Of a stretch of 64,000 nucleotides of DNA, positions 1-6,932 are shown piece after piece. Below the pieces are notes generated by a model. The model was given only the letters and a program-made list of their open reading frames with translations. It ran no database searches and was not told the origin of the DNA. Every line of letters starts with the position of its first letter. Positions within the stretch are counted from its first letter, which is position 1. The position numbers were made by a program, and so were the translations under genes. This stretch comes from Sulfurirhabdus sp043759595 (GTDB lineage Bacteria > Pseudomonadota > Gammaproteobacteria > Burkholderiales > SMCO01), in contig JAYVLG010000204.1 in NCBI GenBank assembly GCA_043759595.1, positions 8,082-72,081 on the forward strand. Direction: 5' to 3'.

Positions 1-157
1 AAATACGCAAGCCGCTTCTAGTATTGGTAAAAGTATCGCTGAAAAAGCAAAGAGCCTGGGTATCGTAAAGGTTGCATTTGACCGTTCCGGTTTTAAGTAT
101 CACGGCAGAATTAAAGCTTTGGCTGAAGCTGCACGTGAAAGCGGTTTGGAATTTTAG
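1..157 (+). CDS. rplR: 50S ribosomal protein L18, C-terminal part (cut by window edge)
   Basis: The first 157 bases hold an open frame (codons from base 2) that ends in TAG and encodes the tail of ribosomal protein L18, with the conserved ending VAFDRSGFKYHGRIKALAEA followed by ARESGLEF. L18 binds 5S rRNA in the large subunit. The start lies outside the window. rpsE follows 12 bases later, as expected for the spc operon, so the identification rests on both the peptide and gene order. Confidence 0.93.
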   Translation, partial: NTQAASSIGKSIAEKAKSLGIVKVAFDRSGFKYHGRIKALAEAARESGLEF

Positions 158-169
158 ACGGGGTTTATA

Positions 170-676
170 ATGGCAAAATTCGAAAAGCAAGAAACGACTG
201 ATGGTTTACGCGAAAAGATGGTTCAGGTTAATCGCGTAACCAAAGTTGTTAAAGGTGGACGTATTCTTGGCTTTGCTGCTTTGACGGTGGTTGGAGATGG
301 CGATGGCAGTATTGGTATGGGTAAGGGTAAATCCCGCGAAGTGCCTGTTGCAGTACAAAAAGCTATGGATGAAGCGCGTCGCAAGCTCGTAAAGGTTAAT
401 TTGAAGAATGGTACTTTGCATCATGCTGTAGTCGGTACGCATGGCGCTGCTAAAGTATTCATTCAGCCGGCTTCTGAAGGTACTGGTATTATTGCCGGCG
501 GACCAATGCGCGCAATATTTGAAGTTATGGGTGTGCATAATGTACTGGCAAAGTGCATTGGCTCAACTAATCCTTACAATGTCGTTCGTGCAACCATTAA
601 TGGTTTGGTTTCCATGAATACTCCTTCAGAAATTGCTGCTAAACGTGGCAAGTCTATTGAAGAAATAATGGAGTAA
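170..676 (+). CDS. rpsE: 30S ribosomal protein S5
   Basis: 168 aa, the usual length for S5. The N-terminal double-stranded RNA-binding domain contains VVKGGRILGFAALTVVGDGD and the glycine-rich loop IGMGKGKSREVPVA. The C-terminal half has the typical IIAGGPMRAIFEVMGVHNVLAK region (split here only by name). S5 sits on the back of the small subunit near helix 34 and contributes to decoding accuracy. The gene lies between rplR and rpmD in the spc operon and is co-transcribed with them, with only a few bases between genes. Confidence 0.97.
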   Translation: MAKFEKQETTDGLREKMVQVNRVTKVVKGGRILGFAALTVVGDGDGSIGMGKGKSREVPVAVQKAMDEARRKLVKVNLKNGTLHHAVVGTHGAAKVFIQPASEGTGIIAGGPMRAIFEVMGVHNVLAKCIGSTNPYNVVRATINGLVSMNTPSEIAAKRGKSIEEIME

Positions 677-680
677 ATTG

Positions 681-881
681 ATGGCTACTACCAAAAAGAA
701 TGCTAATAAAATGGTTAAAGTGACGCTTGTTAAAAGTGTTATTGGAACCAAAAAATCTCATATAGCTTGTGTTCGTGGCTTAGGGTTGCGTCGCACTAAT
801 CATACTGTTGAATTGGTTGATACACCTTCTGTGCGTGGCATGATTAATAAGGTTTATTACCTGGTTAAATGCGAGGGTTAA
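681..881 (+). CDS. rpmD: 50S ribosomal protein L30
   Basis: 66 aa from ATG 681. A TTG at 678 is also in frame, but ATG gives the usual L30 start, here with a short Lys/Asn-rich leader before KVTLVKSVIGTKKSHIACVRGLGLRR cut at the family's conserved LVKS and LGLRR motifs. L30 is a small globular protein of the 50S subunit. The stop codon overlaps nothing and rplO begins on the very next base, so the two genes are probably translationally coupled. Confidence 0.95.
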   Translation: MATTKKNANKMVKVTLVKSVIGTKKSHIACVRGLGLRRTNHTVELVDTPSVRGMINKVYYLVKCEG

Positions 882-1316
882 ATGGAACTGAATACAATTA
901 AACCTGCCGAAGGCAGTAAGCAGGAAAGAAGGCGTGTTGGTCGTGGTATAGGCTGTGGCTTTGGTAAAACTTCTGGACGTGGCCATAAAGGTCAAAAATC
1001 ACGTGCAGGCGGTTTTCATAAGGTTGGTTTTGAAGGTGGACAGATGCCTTTGCAACGCCGTTTGCCTAAACGTGGTTTCAATTCCCTGACAAGAGATGAT
1101 ACCGCTGAAGTTCGTTTATCTGAATTACAAAACCTGCCTGTCGATACTGTAGATTTATTGGTTTTAAAACAGGCTGGAATAATTTCTGGCAAAGCCCTTG
1201 CAGCAAAGGTTTTTATGTCTGGTGAGCTGACACGTGCACTTAAGTTGCAAGGTGTTTTAACGACCAAAGGCGCGCGTCAAGCAATTGAAAGTGCCGGTGG
1301 CAGTGTTTCTGAATAA
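882..1316 (+). CDS. rplO: 50S ribosomal protein L15
   Basis: 144 aa. The N-terminal extension is basic and glycine-rich (RRRVGRGIGCGFGKTSGRGH, then KGQKSRAGG), which in L15 threads into 23S rRNA; the C-terminal globular domain follows. The start ATG immediately follows the rpmD stop, and secY begins 8 bases after its end. This is the canonical spc-operon order. Confidence 0.97.
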   Translation: MELNTIKPAEGSKQERRRVGRGIGCGFGKTSGRGHKGQKSRAGGFHKVGFEGGQMPLQRRLPKRGFNSLTRDDTAEVRLSELQNLPVDTVDLLVLKQAGIISGKALAAKVFMSGELTRALKLQGVLTTKGARQAIESAGGSVSE

Positions 1317-1324
1317 GGTCTATT

Positions 1325-2650
1325 TTGGCAACTGATAATCCCAAGCTTGGTACTGCAGATAAAATGGGCGATCTGAAAAGACGTCTTTGGTTTGTTCTGC
1401 TTGCATTGATCGTATATAGAATAGGTGCTCATATTCCAGTGCCTGGGATTGATCCGGTTGCGCTTGAATCCTTATTTCGTTCCCAGCAAGGTGGCATTCT
1501 GGGAATGTTTAATATGTTTTCAGGTGGTGCTCTTTCACGCTTTACTGTTTTTGCATTAGGTATCATGCCCTATATTTCAGCATCGATTATTATGCAATTG
1601 CTGACAGTTGTTTCTCCGCAGTTGGAACAACTAAAGAAAGAAGGCGAGAGTGGCCGTAAAAAAATTACACAGTATACCCGTTACGGAACAGTAGTGCTGG
1701 CAGTTTTTCAGGGATTTGGTATCGCGATTGCACTCGAATCCCAACCCGGTCTTGTGTTAGAGGCTGGGATGATGTTTCGCTTAACGACCCTTGTTACTTT
1801 AGTTACTGGCACCATGTTTTTAATGTGGTTGGGGGAGCAGATTACTGAAAGAGGTATCGGGAACGGTATTTCCTTGATTATTTTTGCTGGTATTGTTGCT
1901 GGATTGCCTCATGCCATTGGTGGTACTTTGGAATTGGCCAGGACGGGTGCTTTTTCGATTCCATTGGTACTGATCTTATTCGTTGGTGCGATTGCAGTTA
2001 CAGCATTTGTTGTGTTTGTTGAACGTGGGCAACGCAAAATATTAGTCAACTATGCCAAAAGACAGGTTGGGCGTAAAGTTTATGGTGGTCAAAGTTCACA
2101 TTTGCCACTTAAGCTGAATATGGCGGGTGTCATTCCACCGATTTTCGCTTCAAGTATTATTCTATTTCCGGCTACGCTTGCTGGCTGGTTTGGCAGTAAT
2201 GAGAATATGAGTTGGCTTAAAGATTTTGGCTCAACATTGTCACCTGGTCAGCCGTTATATGTACTTTTGTATGCTACTGCGATTGTTTTCTTTTGCTTTT
2301 TTTATACGGCTTTGGTGTTTAACCCTAAAGAAACTGCAGATAATTTGAAAAAGAGTGGTGCATTTGTTCCTGGAATTAGACCAGGGGAGCAAACGTCTCG
2401 ATATATTGACAAGATTATGAGTCGACTGACTTTAATCGGCGCAATATATATTACTTTAGTATGTTTGCTACCTGAGTTTTTGATTGTTAAATTTAATGTT
2501 CCATTTTATTTTGGTGGCACATCACTTTTAATTATTGTTGTAGTGACTATGGACTTTATGTCTCAAGTACAAGCTTATGCCATGTCAAAGCAGTATGACA
2601 GTTTGCTTAAAAAGGCAAACTTTAAAGGTGGTGGTTTCATTTCTCGTTAA
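1325..2650 (+). CDS. secY: Protein translocase channel subunit SecY
   Basis: 441 aa integral inner-membrane protein with about ten hydrophobic segments, the pore of the Sec translocon for exported and membrane proteins. Recognisable SecY features are the N-terminal GDLKRRLWFVLLALIVYRIG, the plug-region segment GGALSRFTVFALGIMPYISA, and the C-terminal cytosolic loop KKSGAFVPGIRPGEQTSRYI. The start is TTG at 1325, since no ATG lies in the right place; the protein then begins MATDNPKLG. It closes the spc operon and is followed by infA. Confidence 0.97.
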   Translation: MATDNPKLGTADKMGDLKRRLWFVLLALIVYRIGAHIPVPGIDPVALESLFRSQQGGILGMFNMFSGGALSRFTVFALGIMPYISASIIMQLLTVVSPQLEQLKKEGESGRKKITQYTRYGTVVLAVFQGFGIAIALESQPGLVLEAGMMFRLTTLVTLVTGTMFLMWLGEQITERGIGNGISLIIFAGIVAGLPHAIGGTLELARTGAFSIPLVLILFVGAIAVTAFVVFVERGQRKILVNYAKRQVGRKVYGGQSSHLPLKLNMAGVIPPIFASSIILFPATLAGWFGSNENMSWLKDFGSTLSPGQPLYVLLYATAIVFFCFFYTALVFNPKETADNLKKSGAFVPGIRPGEQTSRYIDKIMSRLTLIGAIYITLVCLLPEFLIVKFNVPFYFGGTSLLIIVVVTMDFMSQVQAYAMSKQYDSLLKKANFKGGGFISR

Positions 2651-2698
2651 TATTTGATTTGCGTAGTATTAAATGCGCTTTGATTGGTGAAGGTTTGA

Positions 2699-2917
2699 AT
2701 GGCAAAAGAAGATACGATACAGATGCAAGGGGAGGTAGTGGAAAATCTTCCGAACGCAACCTTTCGTGTCAAACTGGAAAATGGTCACGTTGTGTTAGCA
2801 CATATTTCTGGAAAAATGCGAATGCACTACATTCGAATTCTGCCTGGCGATAAAGTCACTGTTGAGTTGACTCCTTATGACTTATCCAGAGCAAGAATCA
2901 CGTTCAGAGCTAAATAA
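2699..2917 (+). CDS. infA: Translation initiation factor IF-1
   Basis: 72 aa single OB-fold protein: MAKEDTIQMQGEVVENLPNA at the start, LENGHVVLAHISGKMRMHYI in the middle and the LTPYDLSRARITFR tail. IF-1 binds the ribosomal A site and assists IF-2 and IF-3 during initiation. A position between secY and rpmJ is common in betaproteobacteria. A longer frame from 2659 in another phase overlaps it but has no family resemblance. Confidence 0.97.
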   Translation: MAKEDTIQMQGEVVENLPNATFRVKLENGHVVLAHISGKMRMHYIRILPGDKVTVELTPYDLSRARITFRAK

Positions 2918-2944
2918 TTTGTAAGTTAAACCTTGCATTGTCTT

Positions 2945-2969
2945 GTAACTGGGTTGTAAACCCAGTTAC
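2945..2969 (+). promoter_or_regulatory. Perfect 11-bp hairpin between infA and rpmJ
   Basis: GTAACTGGGTT, loop GTA, then the exact reverse complement. No run of T follows, so it is not a textbook intrinsic terminator. It sits 39 bases before the rpmJ start and could act as an mRNA stabiliser, a processing site or a regulator of rpmJ translation. Its function is inferred from structure only. Confidence 0.5.
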
Positions 2970-3007
2970 TAATAATGAAGGGGATTTTTCCCTTAAAGGA
3001 GTTTTAA

Positions 3008-3121
3008 ATGAGAGTACAGGCGTCGGTTAAAAAGATCTGTCGCAAGTGCAAGATTATCAGACGTAAAGGTGTGGTTCGCGTTATATGTGAAGAACCCCGC
3101 CACAAACAGCGTCAAGGATAA
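3008..3121 (+). CDS. rpmJ: 50S ribosomal protein L36
   Basis: 37 aa basic zinc-ribbon protein beginning MRVQASVKKICRKCKIIRRK and ending RHKQRQG. Four zinc-ligand positions are present: C11, C14, C27 and H32. A good ribosome binding site (AAAGGAG) lies a few bases upstream of ATG 3008. It is the classical C+ form of L36 and sits in its usual place between infA and rpsM. Confidence 0.95.
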   Translation: MRVQASVKKICRKCKIIRRKGVVRVICEEPRHKQRQG

Positions 3122-3251
3122 TTTTAATTACTTGTAGTTTTTACGCTATATGTTCGAATTTCGGTGTAGTGTAGGATTGAAGTTACATTAAGGTTGCGAA
3201 TCACCCTTATGGGTGGTATTATTACTGATTTTTCTTTTCTGGAGTAATGGT

Positions 3252-3614
3252 ATGGCCCGCATTGCTGGGGTAAACATTGCGAATCACCAACATGCCGTTA
3301 TTGCATTGACGGCTATATATGGTATTGGTAGTGACCGCGCACGTAAAATTTGCGAGGCCGCTAAAGTTAATTTTTCAGCTAAAATCAAAGATCTTAGCGA
3401 TACGGAAATGGATAAGCTACGTGATGAAGTGGGAAAATTTACGGTTGAAGGTGATTTACGCCGTGAAGTGACCATGAATATCAAGCGGTTGATGGATCTT
3501 GGTTGTTATCGAGGTGTGCGTCATCGCCGAGGTTTGCCTCTCCGTGGCCAGCGTACAAAAACCAATGCGAGAACTCGTAAAGGTCCGCGCAAGGCTATCA
3601 GGTCCACGAAGTAA
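3252..3614 (+). CDS. rpsM: 30S ribosomal protein S13
   Basis: 120 aa from ATG 3252, preceded by CTGGAG. An in-frame start further upstream (3213) would add a hydrophobic stretch foreign to S13. The protein has MARIAGVNIANHQHAVIALT, the helix-two-turn-helix region, and the basic tail RGLPLRGQRTKTNARTRKG that contacts tRNA in the P site. It is the first gene of the alpha operon; the 130-base gap before it contains a small hairpin (ACCC-TTAT-GGGT near 3208-3219) close to the start. Confidence 0.96.
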   Translation: MARIAGVNIANHQHAVIALTAIYGIGSDRARKICEAAKVNFSAKIKDLSDTEMDKLRDEVGKFTVEGDLRREVTMNIKRLMDLGCYRGVRHRRGLPLRGQRTKTNARTRKGPRKAIRSTK

Positions 3615-3627
3615 AAGGATATAGGTT

Positions 3628-4020
3628 ATGGCAAAGACTACCGCTGCACGGGTACGCAAAAAAGTTAAAAAGAATGTGGCAGAAGGTATTGCTCACATTC
3701 ATGCTTCATTTAATAACACAATCGTAACGATCACTGATCGTCAGGGTAATGCGCTTTCATGGGCTACTTCTGGTGGTGCTGGTTTTAAAGGCTCTCGAAA
3801 GAGTACGCCTTTTGCTGCTCAAGTTGCTGCTGAGGCAGCAGGGAAAGCTGCGCAGGATTGTGGGGTTAAAAACCTAGAAGTGCGAATTAAAGGACCAGGT
3901 CCTGGTCGCGAATCGGCCGTACGTGCACTCAATGCCGTAGGCTTTAAGATTACAAGCATTTCTGACGTGACGCCAGTGCCGCATAACGGCTGCCGCCCAC
4001 CGAAGAAACGCCGTATTTAA
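3628..4020 (+). CDS. rpsK: 30S ribosomal protein S11
   Basis: 130 aa. Family-typical segments are GIAHIHASFNNTIVTITDRQ, GNALSWATSGGAGFKGSRKS and the C-terminal SDVTPVPHNGCRPPKKRRI. S11 lies on the platform of the 30S subunit near the E site. AAGGAT precedes the ATG. It stands between rpsM and rpsD, as in nearly all alpha operons. Confidence 0.97.
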   Translation: MAKTTAARVRKKVKKNVAEGIAHIHASFNNTIVTITDRQGNALSWATSGGAGFKGSRKSTPFAAQVAAEAAGKAAQDCGVKNLEVRIKGPGPGRESAVRALNAVGFKITSISDVTPVPHNGCRPPKKRRI

Positions 4021-4035
4021 TTCAGGAGTCCGACT

Positions 4036-4665
4036 GTGGCTAGAAATCTTGACCCAAAATGCCGGCAGTGCCGCCGCGAGGGCGAAAAGCTGTTTTTGAA
4101 AGGTGAAAAGTGTTTCACCGATAAGTGCTCAATTGAACGCAGAAGTTATGCTCCAGGCCAGCATGGTCAAAAGAGCGGACAAAGACTATCAGATTATGGT
4201 GGTCAGTTGCGTGCAAAACAAAAGATCCGTCGTATTTATGGCGTTTTAGAACGTCAATTCCGTGGTTATTACTACGAAGCTGACCGTCTGCGTGGTGTTA
4301 CCGGTGAGAACTTGCTTCAGCTTCTTGAAAGCCGTTTGGATACCGTGACTTTCCGCATGGGTTTTGGTGCTTCACGTTCTGAGTCACGTCAAATTGTTCG
4401 TCACAACGGTATTTTAGTGAATGGTAAACGCGTAAATATTCCTTCATATCTGGTTAAGCCGGGTGATGTTGTTGAAGTCGCTGATAAGGCGAAACAGCAT
4501 TTGCGTGTTAAGGGTGCTTTAGCAGCTGCTGAGCAACGTGGATTTCCTGAGTGGATTGAAGTCGATGTCAAAGCATTGAAAGGTACATATAAGGCAAAAC
4601 CGCAGCGTGCTGAATTACCTTCTACAATCAATGAGAATCTCGTTGTTGAATTGTATTCTAAGTAA
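4036..4665 (+). CDS. rpsD: 30S ribosomal protein S4
   Basis: 209 aa with a GTG start at 4036 preceded by CAGGAG. The N-terminus carries the zinc-type cysteine set CRQCRREGEKLFLKGEKCFT cut to its key residues (C9, C12, C26, C31), and the middle has the S4 RNA-binding fold (LESRLDTVTFRMGFGASRSE, then VNGKRVNIPSYLVKPGD). S4 nucleates 30S assembly and in many bacteria represses its own operon, but no known S4 operator is identified here. Confidence 0.96.
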   Translation: MARNLDPKCRQCRREGEKLFLKGEKCFTDKCSIERRSYAPGQHGQKSGQRLSDYGGQLRAKQKIRRIYGVLERQFRGYYYEADRLRGVTGENLLQLLESRLDTVTFRMGFGASRSESRQIVRHNGILVNGKRVNIPSYLVKPGDVVEVADKAKQHLRVKGALAAAEQRGFPEWIEVDVKALKGTYKAKPQRAELPSTINENLVVELYSK

Positions 4666-4693
4666 TAGCTGATACATCGCAAGAGGATACACT

Positions 4694-5677
4694 ATGCAAA
4701 GCAGTGCTTCAGAATTTCTTAAACCACGTATTATTGATGTGGACAACATGTCACCTGTTCATGCAAAGGTGACAATGGAGCCTTTTGAACGTGGCTATGG
4801 CCATACTCTTGGTAACGCCTTGCGCAGAATTTTACTTTCTTCTATGCCAGGCTATGCACCGACCGAAGTTAAAATCAGTGGTGTGTTACATGAATACTCT
4901 TCAATTGAAGGTGTTCAAGAAGACGTGGTTGATATTTTATTAAATCTTAAGGGTATTGCTCTTAAGTTGCATAATCGTGAAGAAGTAGTTCTTACCCTCA
5001 AGAAAGATGTTGAAGGTATTGTAACTGCAGGTGATATCGATGCCAGTCATGATGTTGAGATTTTTAATCCAGATCACGTTATTGCTCATCTGACTAAAGG
5101 TGGGAAGCTCGATATTGAAATTAAAGTTGAGCAAGGGCGCGGTTACGAGCCTGTTACTTCACGTCGTATTAGTGAAGAAAATCGTACTGTTGGATCTATC
5201 ATGGTTGATGCTTCATTCAGTCCAGTGCGCCGTGTCAGTTATTCAGTTGAAAGTGCGCGTGTAGAACAGCGTACGGATCTTGACAAGCTGGTTATGGATA
5301 TTGAGACGAATGGTGTTATTGATCCAGAAGAGGCGGTACGTTATGCAGCGCGTATTCTGGTTGATCAGTTGTCGGTATTTGCTGATTTAAAAGGCACGCC
5401 AACTGCTGTTGAAGCACCTAAGTTGCCTCAAGTCGATCCGATTTTGTTACGCCCTGTAGATGATCTTGAATTAACTGTTCGTTCTGCAAACTGTTTAAAA
5501 GCCGAAAATATTTATTATATTGGCGATCTTATTCAGCGGAGTGAAAATGAGTTGTTGAAGACACCTAATCTTGGCAGAAAATCGCTAAATGAAATAAAAG
5601 AAATCCTCGCATCCAAGGGTTTGACGCTTGGCATGAAGCTGGAAAACTGGCCGCCTGCTGGCCTCGAAAAAGCCTAA
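4694..5677 (+). CDS. rpoA: RNA polymerase alpha subunit
   Basis: 327 aa, the normal length. The N-terminal dimerisation domain has FERGYGHTLGNALRRILLSS and the C-terminal domain has NCLKAENIYYIGDLIQRSEN followed by LLKTPNLGRKSLNEIKEIL, the helix-hairpin-helix surface that binds UP elements and activators. The gene lies between rpsD and rplQ in the alpha operon, preceded by AAGAGGA. Confidence 0.98.
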   Translation: MQSSASEFLKPRIIDVDNMSPVHAKVTMEPFERGYGHTLGNALRRILLSSMPGYAPTEVKISGVLHEYSSIEGVQEDVVDILLNLKGIALKLHNREEVVLTLKKDVEGIVTAGDIDASHDVEIFNPDHVIAHLTKGGKLDIEIKVEQGRGYEPVTSRRISEENRTVGSIMVDASFSPVRRVSYSVESARVEQRTDLDKLVMDIETNGVIDPEEAVRYAARILVDQLSVFADLKGTPTAVEAPKLPQVDPILLRPVDDLELTVRSANCLKAENIYYIGDLIQRSENELLKTPNLGRKSLNEIKEILASKGLTLGMKLENWPPAGLEKA

Positions 5678-5701
5678 GAGCTGTATGGAAAAGGAATTGA
5701 T

Positions 5702-6097
5702 ATGCGTCACCGTTTAGGAAATAGAAAACTTAATCGCACCAGTAGTCATCGTCTTGCTATGTTGCGCAATATGACTAATTCACTGCTGCGTCATGAAGTG
5801 ATTAAGACTACCCTCCCAAAAGCTAAGGAACTGCGTCGTGTTGCTGAGCCTCTGATCACTTTGGGTAAGAAGCCGTCATTGGCTAATCGTCGCCTTGCTT
5901 TTGATCGTTTACGCGATCGCGATATGGTTGTTAAGTTATTTAACGATTTAGGACCTCGCTTTCAGAAACGTAACGGTGGTTACTTGCGTATTCTTAAGTA
6001 CGGCTTCCGTCAGGGTGACAACGCACCTATGGCGCTGGTCGAGTTGGTAGATCGTCCTGAAGTTGTAGATGCAGTAGCTGAAGCTGTTGCAGAATAA
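5702..6097 (+). CDS. rplQ: 50S ribosomal protein L17
   Basis: 131 aa beginning MRHRLGNRKLNRTSSHRLAM, with the conserved LRNMTNSLLRHEVIKTTLPK segment and a short acidic Val/Ala tail. L17 lines the 50S exit-tunnel region. AAAGGAA precedes the start. It is the last gene of the alpha operon, and a strong terminator follows 23 bases after the stop. Confidence 0.96.
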   Translation: MRHRLGNRKLNRTSSHRLAMLRNMTNSLLRHEVIKTTLPKAKELRRVAEPLITLGKKPSLANRRLAFDRLRDRDMVVKLFNDLGPRFQKRNGGYLRILKYGFRQGDNAPMALVELVDRPEVVDAVAEAVAE

Positions 6098-6120
6098 ATG
6101 ATGCTTTGCATTGCTTAAGG

Positions 6121-6147
6121 AAAAAGGCCGGCTTGTCCGGCCTTTTT
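6121..6147 (+). terminator. Intrinsic terminator of the ribosomal/rpoA operon
   Basis: AAAAAGGCCGG, loop CTTGT, then the perfect reverse complement CCGGCCTTTTT, followed by more T-rich sequence. The 11-bp stem with an A tract before it and a T tract after it could terminate in both directions, but it is placed to end the rplQ transcript. Confidence 0.93.
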
Positions 6148-6175
6148 CTTTTGCATTTTGGAGTAACATGCAATC

Positions 6176-6901
6176 ATGATTGCTTTATTTTCTGATTTTG
6201 GGTCTGCTGATCTCTACGTTGGTCAGGTCAAAATGGTCTTAAGCAAGTTAGCACCCGATGTTGTCGTGAATGATTTATTTCACGATGCACCTGATTTCAA
6301 TATTGTGTGTTCTGCTCATTTATTGTCTGCGCTATCTGCAGATTTTCCTCCCGGAACTGTTTTTCTTTCCGTTGTTGACCCTGGTGTGGGTAGTTCGCGT
6401 GGTGCTGTTGTTATTTTAGCTGATTCATGGTGGTTCGTCGGGCCTGATAATGGATTGATGTCGGTGGCTTCTGCTCGACATAAAGATGTTAAATATTGGC
6501 GAATTATCTGGCGGCCTGAAAATATTTCGCAGTCTTTTCATGGGCGGGATCTTTTTGCTCCTATTGCGGCTTTGATTGCTAAGGGTGAGTTTCCATCTGA
6601 TAAGTTGGAATCAATTACTGAGTTATCAATCAATTTGTCCGCTGATGATGCTTTTTCAATCATTTATGTTGATCACTACGGGAATTGTTTAACGGGTATC
6701 AGATCCGTTAATCTTGCACTAGATCGTGTAATTTTGATAAATGGCGTCGCTGTTAGATACGCGAATACATATTCCAAAGTTGATATGGGGCAAGCATTTT
6801 GGTTCGTGAATAGTCTGAACCTGGTTGAGATTGCCGTGAATTGCGGGAGTGCAGCAAGTCTGCTCAATTTGAAGGTTGGGATGGGATTGACCATCCTCTG
6901 A
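6176..6901 (+). CDS. S-adenosyl-L-methionine hydrolase / SAM hydroxide adenosyltransferase family (DUF62)
   Basis: 241 aa, near the family length. Motifs seen are LFSDFGSADLYVGQVKMVL at the start, SVVDPGVGSSRGAVVI, VGPDNGLMSVAS, SFHGRDLFAPIAALI and IIYVDHYGNCLTGI. Characterised members (duf62) hydrolyse SAM to adenosine and methionine; relatives are fluorinases and chlorinases, but the short form without an insertion fits the hydrolase. The DPGVG aspartate and the YVDHYGN block are the expected SAM-binding residues. It stands alone between the rplQ terminator and the convergent uvrA. Confidence 0.85.
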   Translation: MIALFSDFGSADLYVGQVKMVLSKLAPDVVVNDLFHDAPDFNIVCSAHLLSALSADFPPGTVFLSVVDPGVGSSRGAVVILADSWWFVGPDNGLMSVASARHKDVKYWRIIWRPENISQSFHGRDLFAPIAALIAKGEFPSDKLESITELSINLSADDAFSIIYVDHYGNCLTGIRSVNLALDRVILINGVAVRYANTYSKVDMGQAFWFVNSLNLVEIAVNCGSAASLLNLKVGMGLTIL

Positions 6902-6918
6902 TTCTGCGATGGTCAATC
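6885..6918. terminator. Inverted repeat between convergent genes, probable bidirectional terminator
   Basis: GATTGACCATC at 6885-6895 and its exact reverse complement at 6908-6918, separated by 12 bases. It overlaps the stop of the SAM hydrolase gene and lies just beyond the end of uvrA. There is no clear T run, so termination is inferred from position and symmetry. Confidence 0.55.
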
Positions 6919-6932
6919 ATATCAACGAGGGT

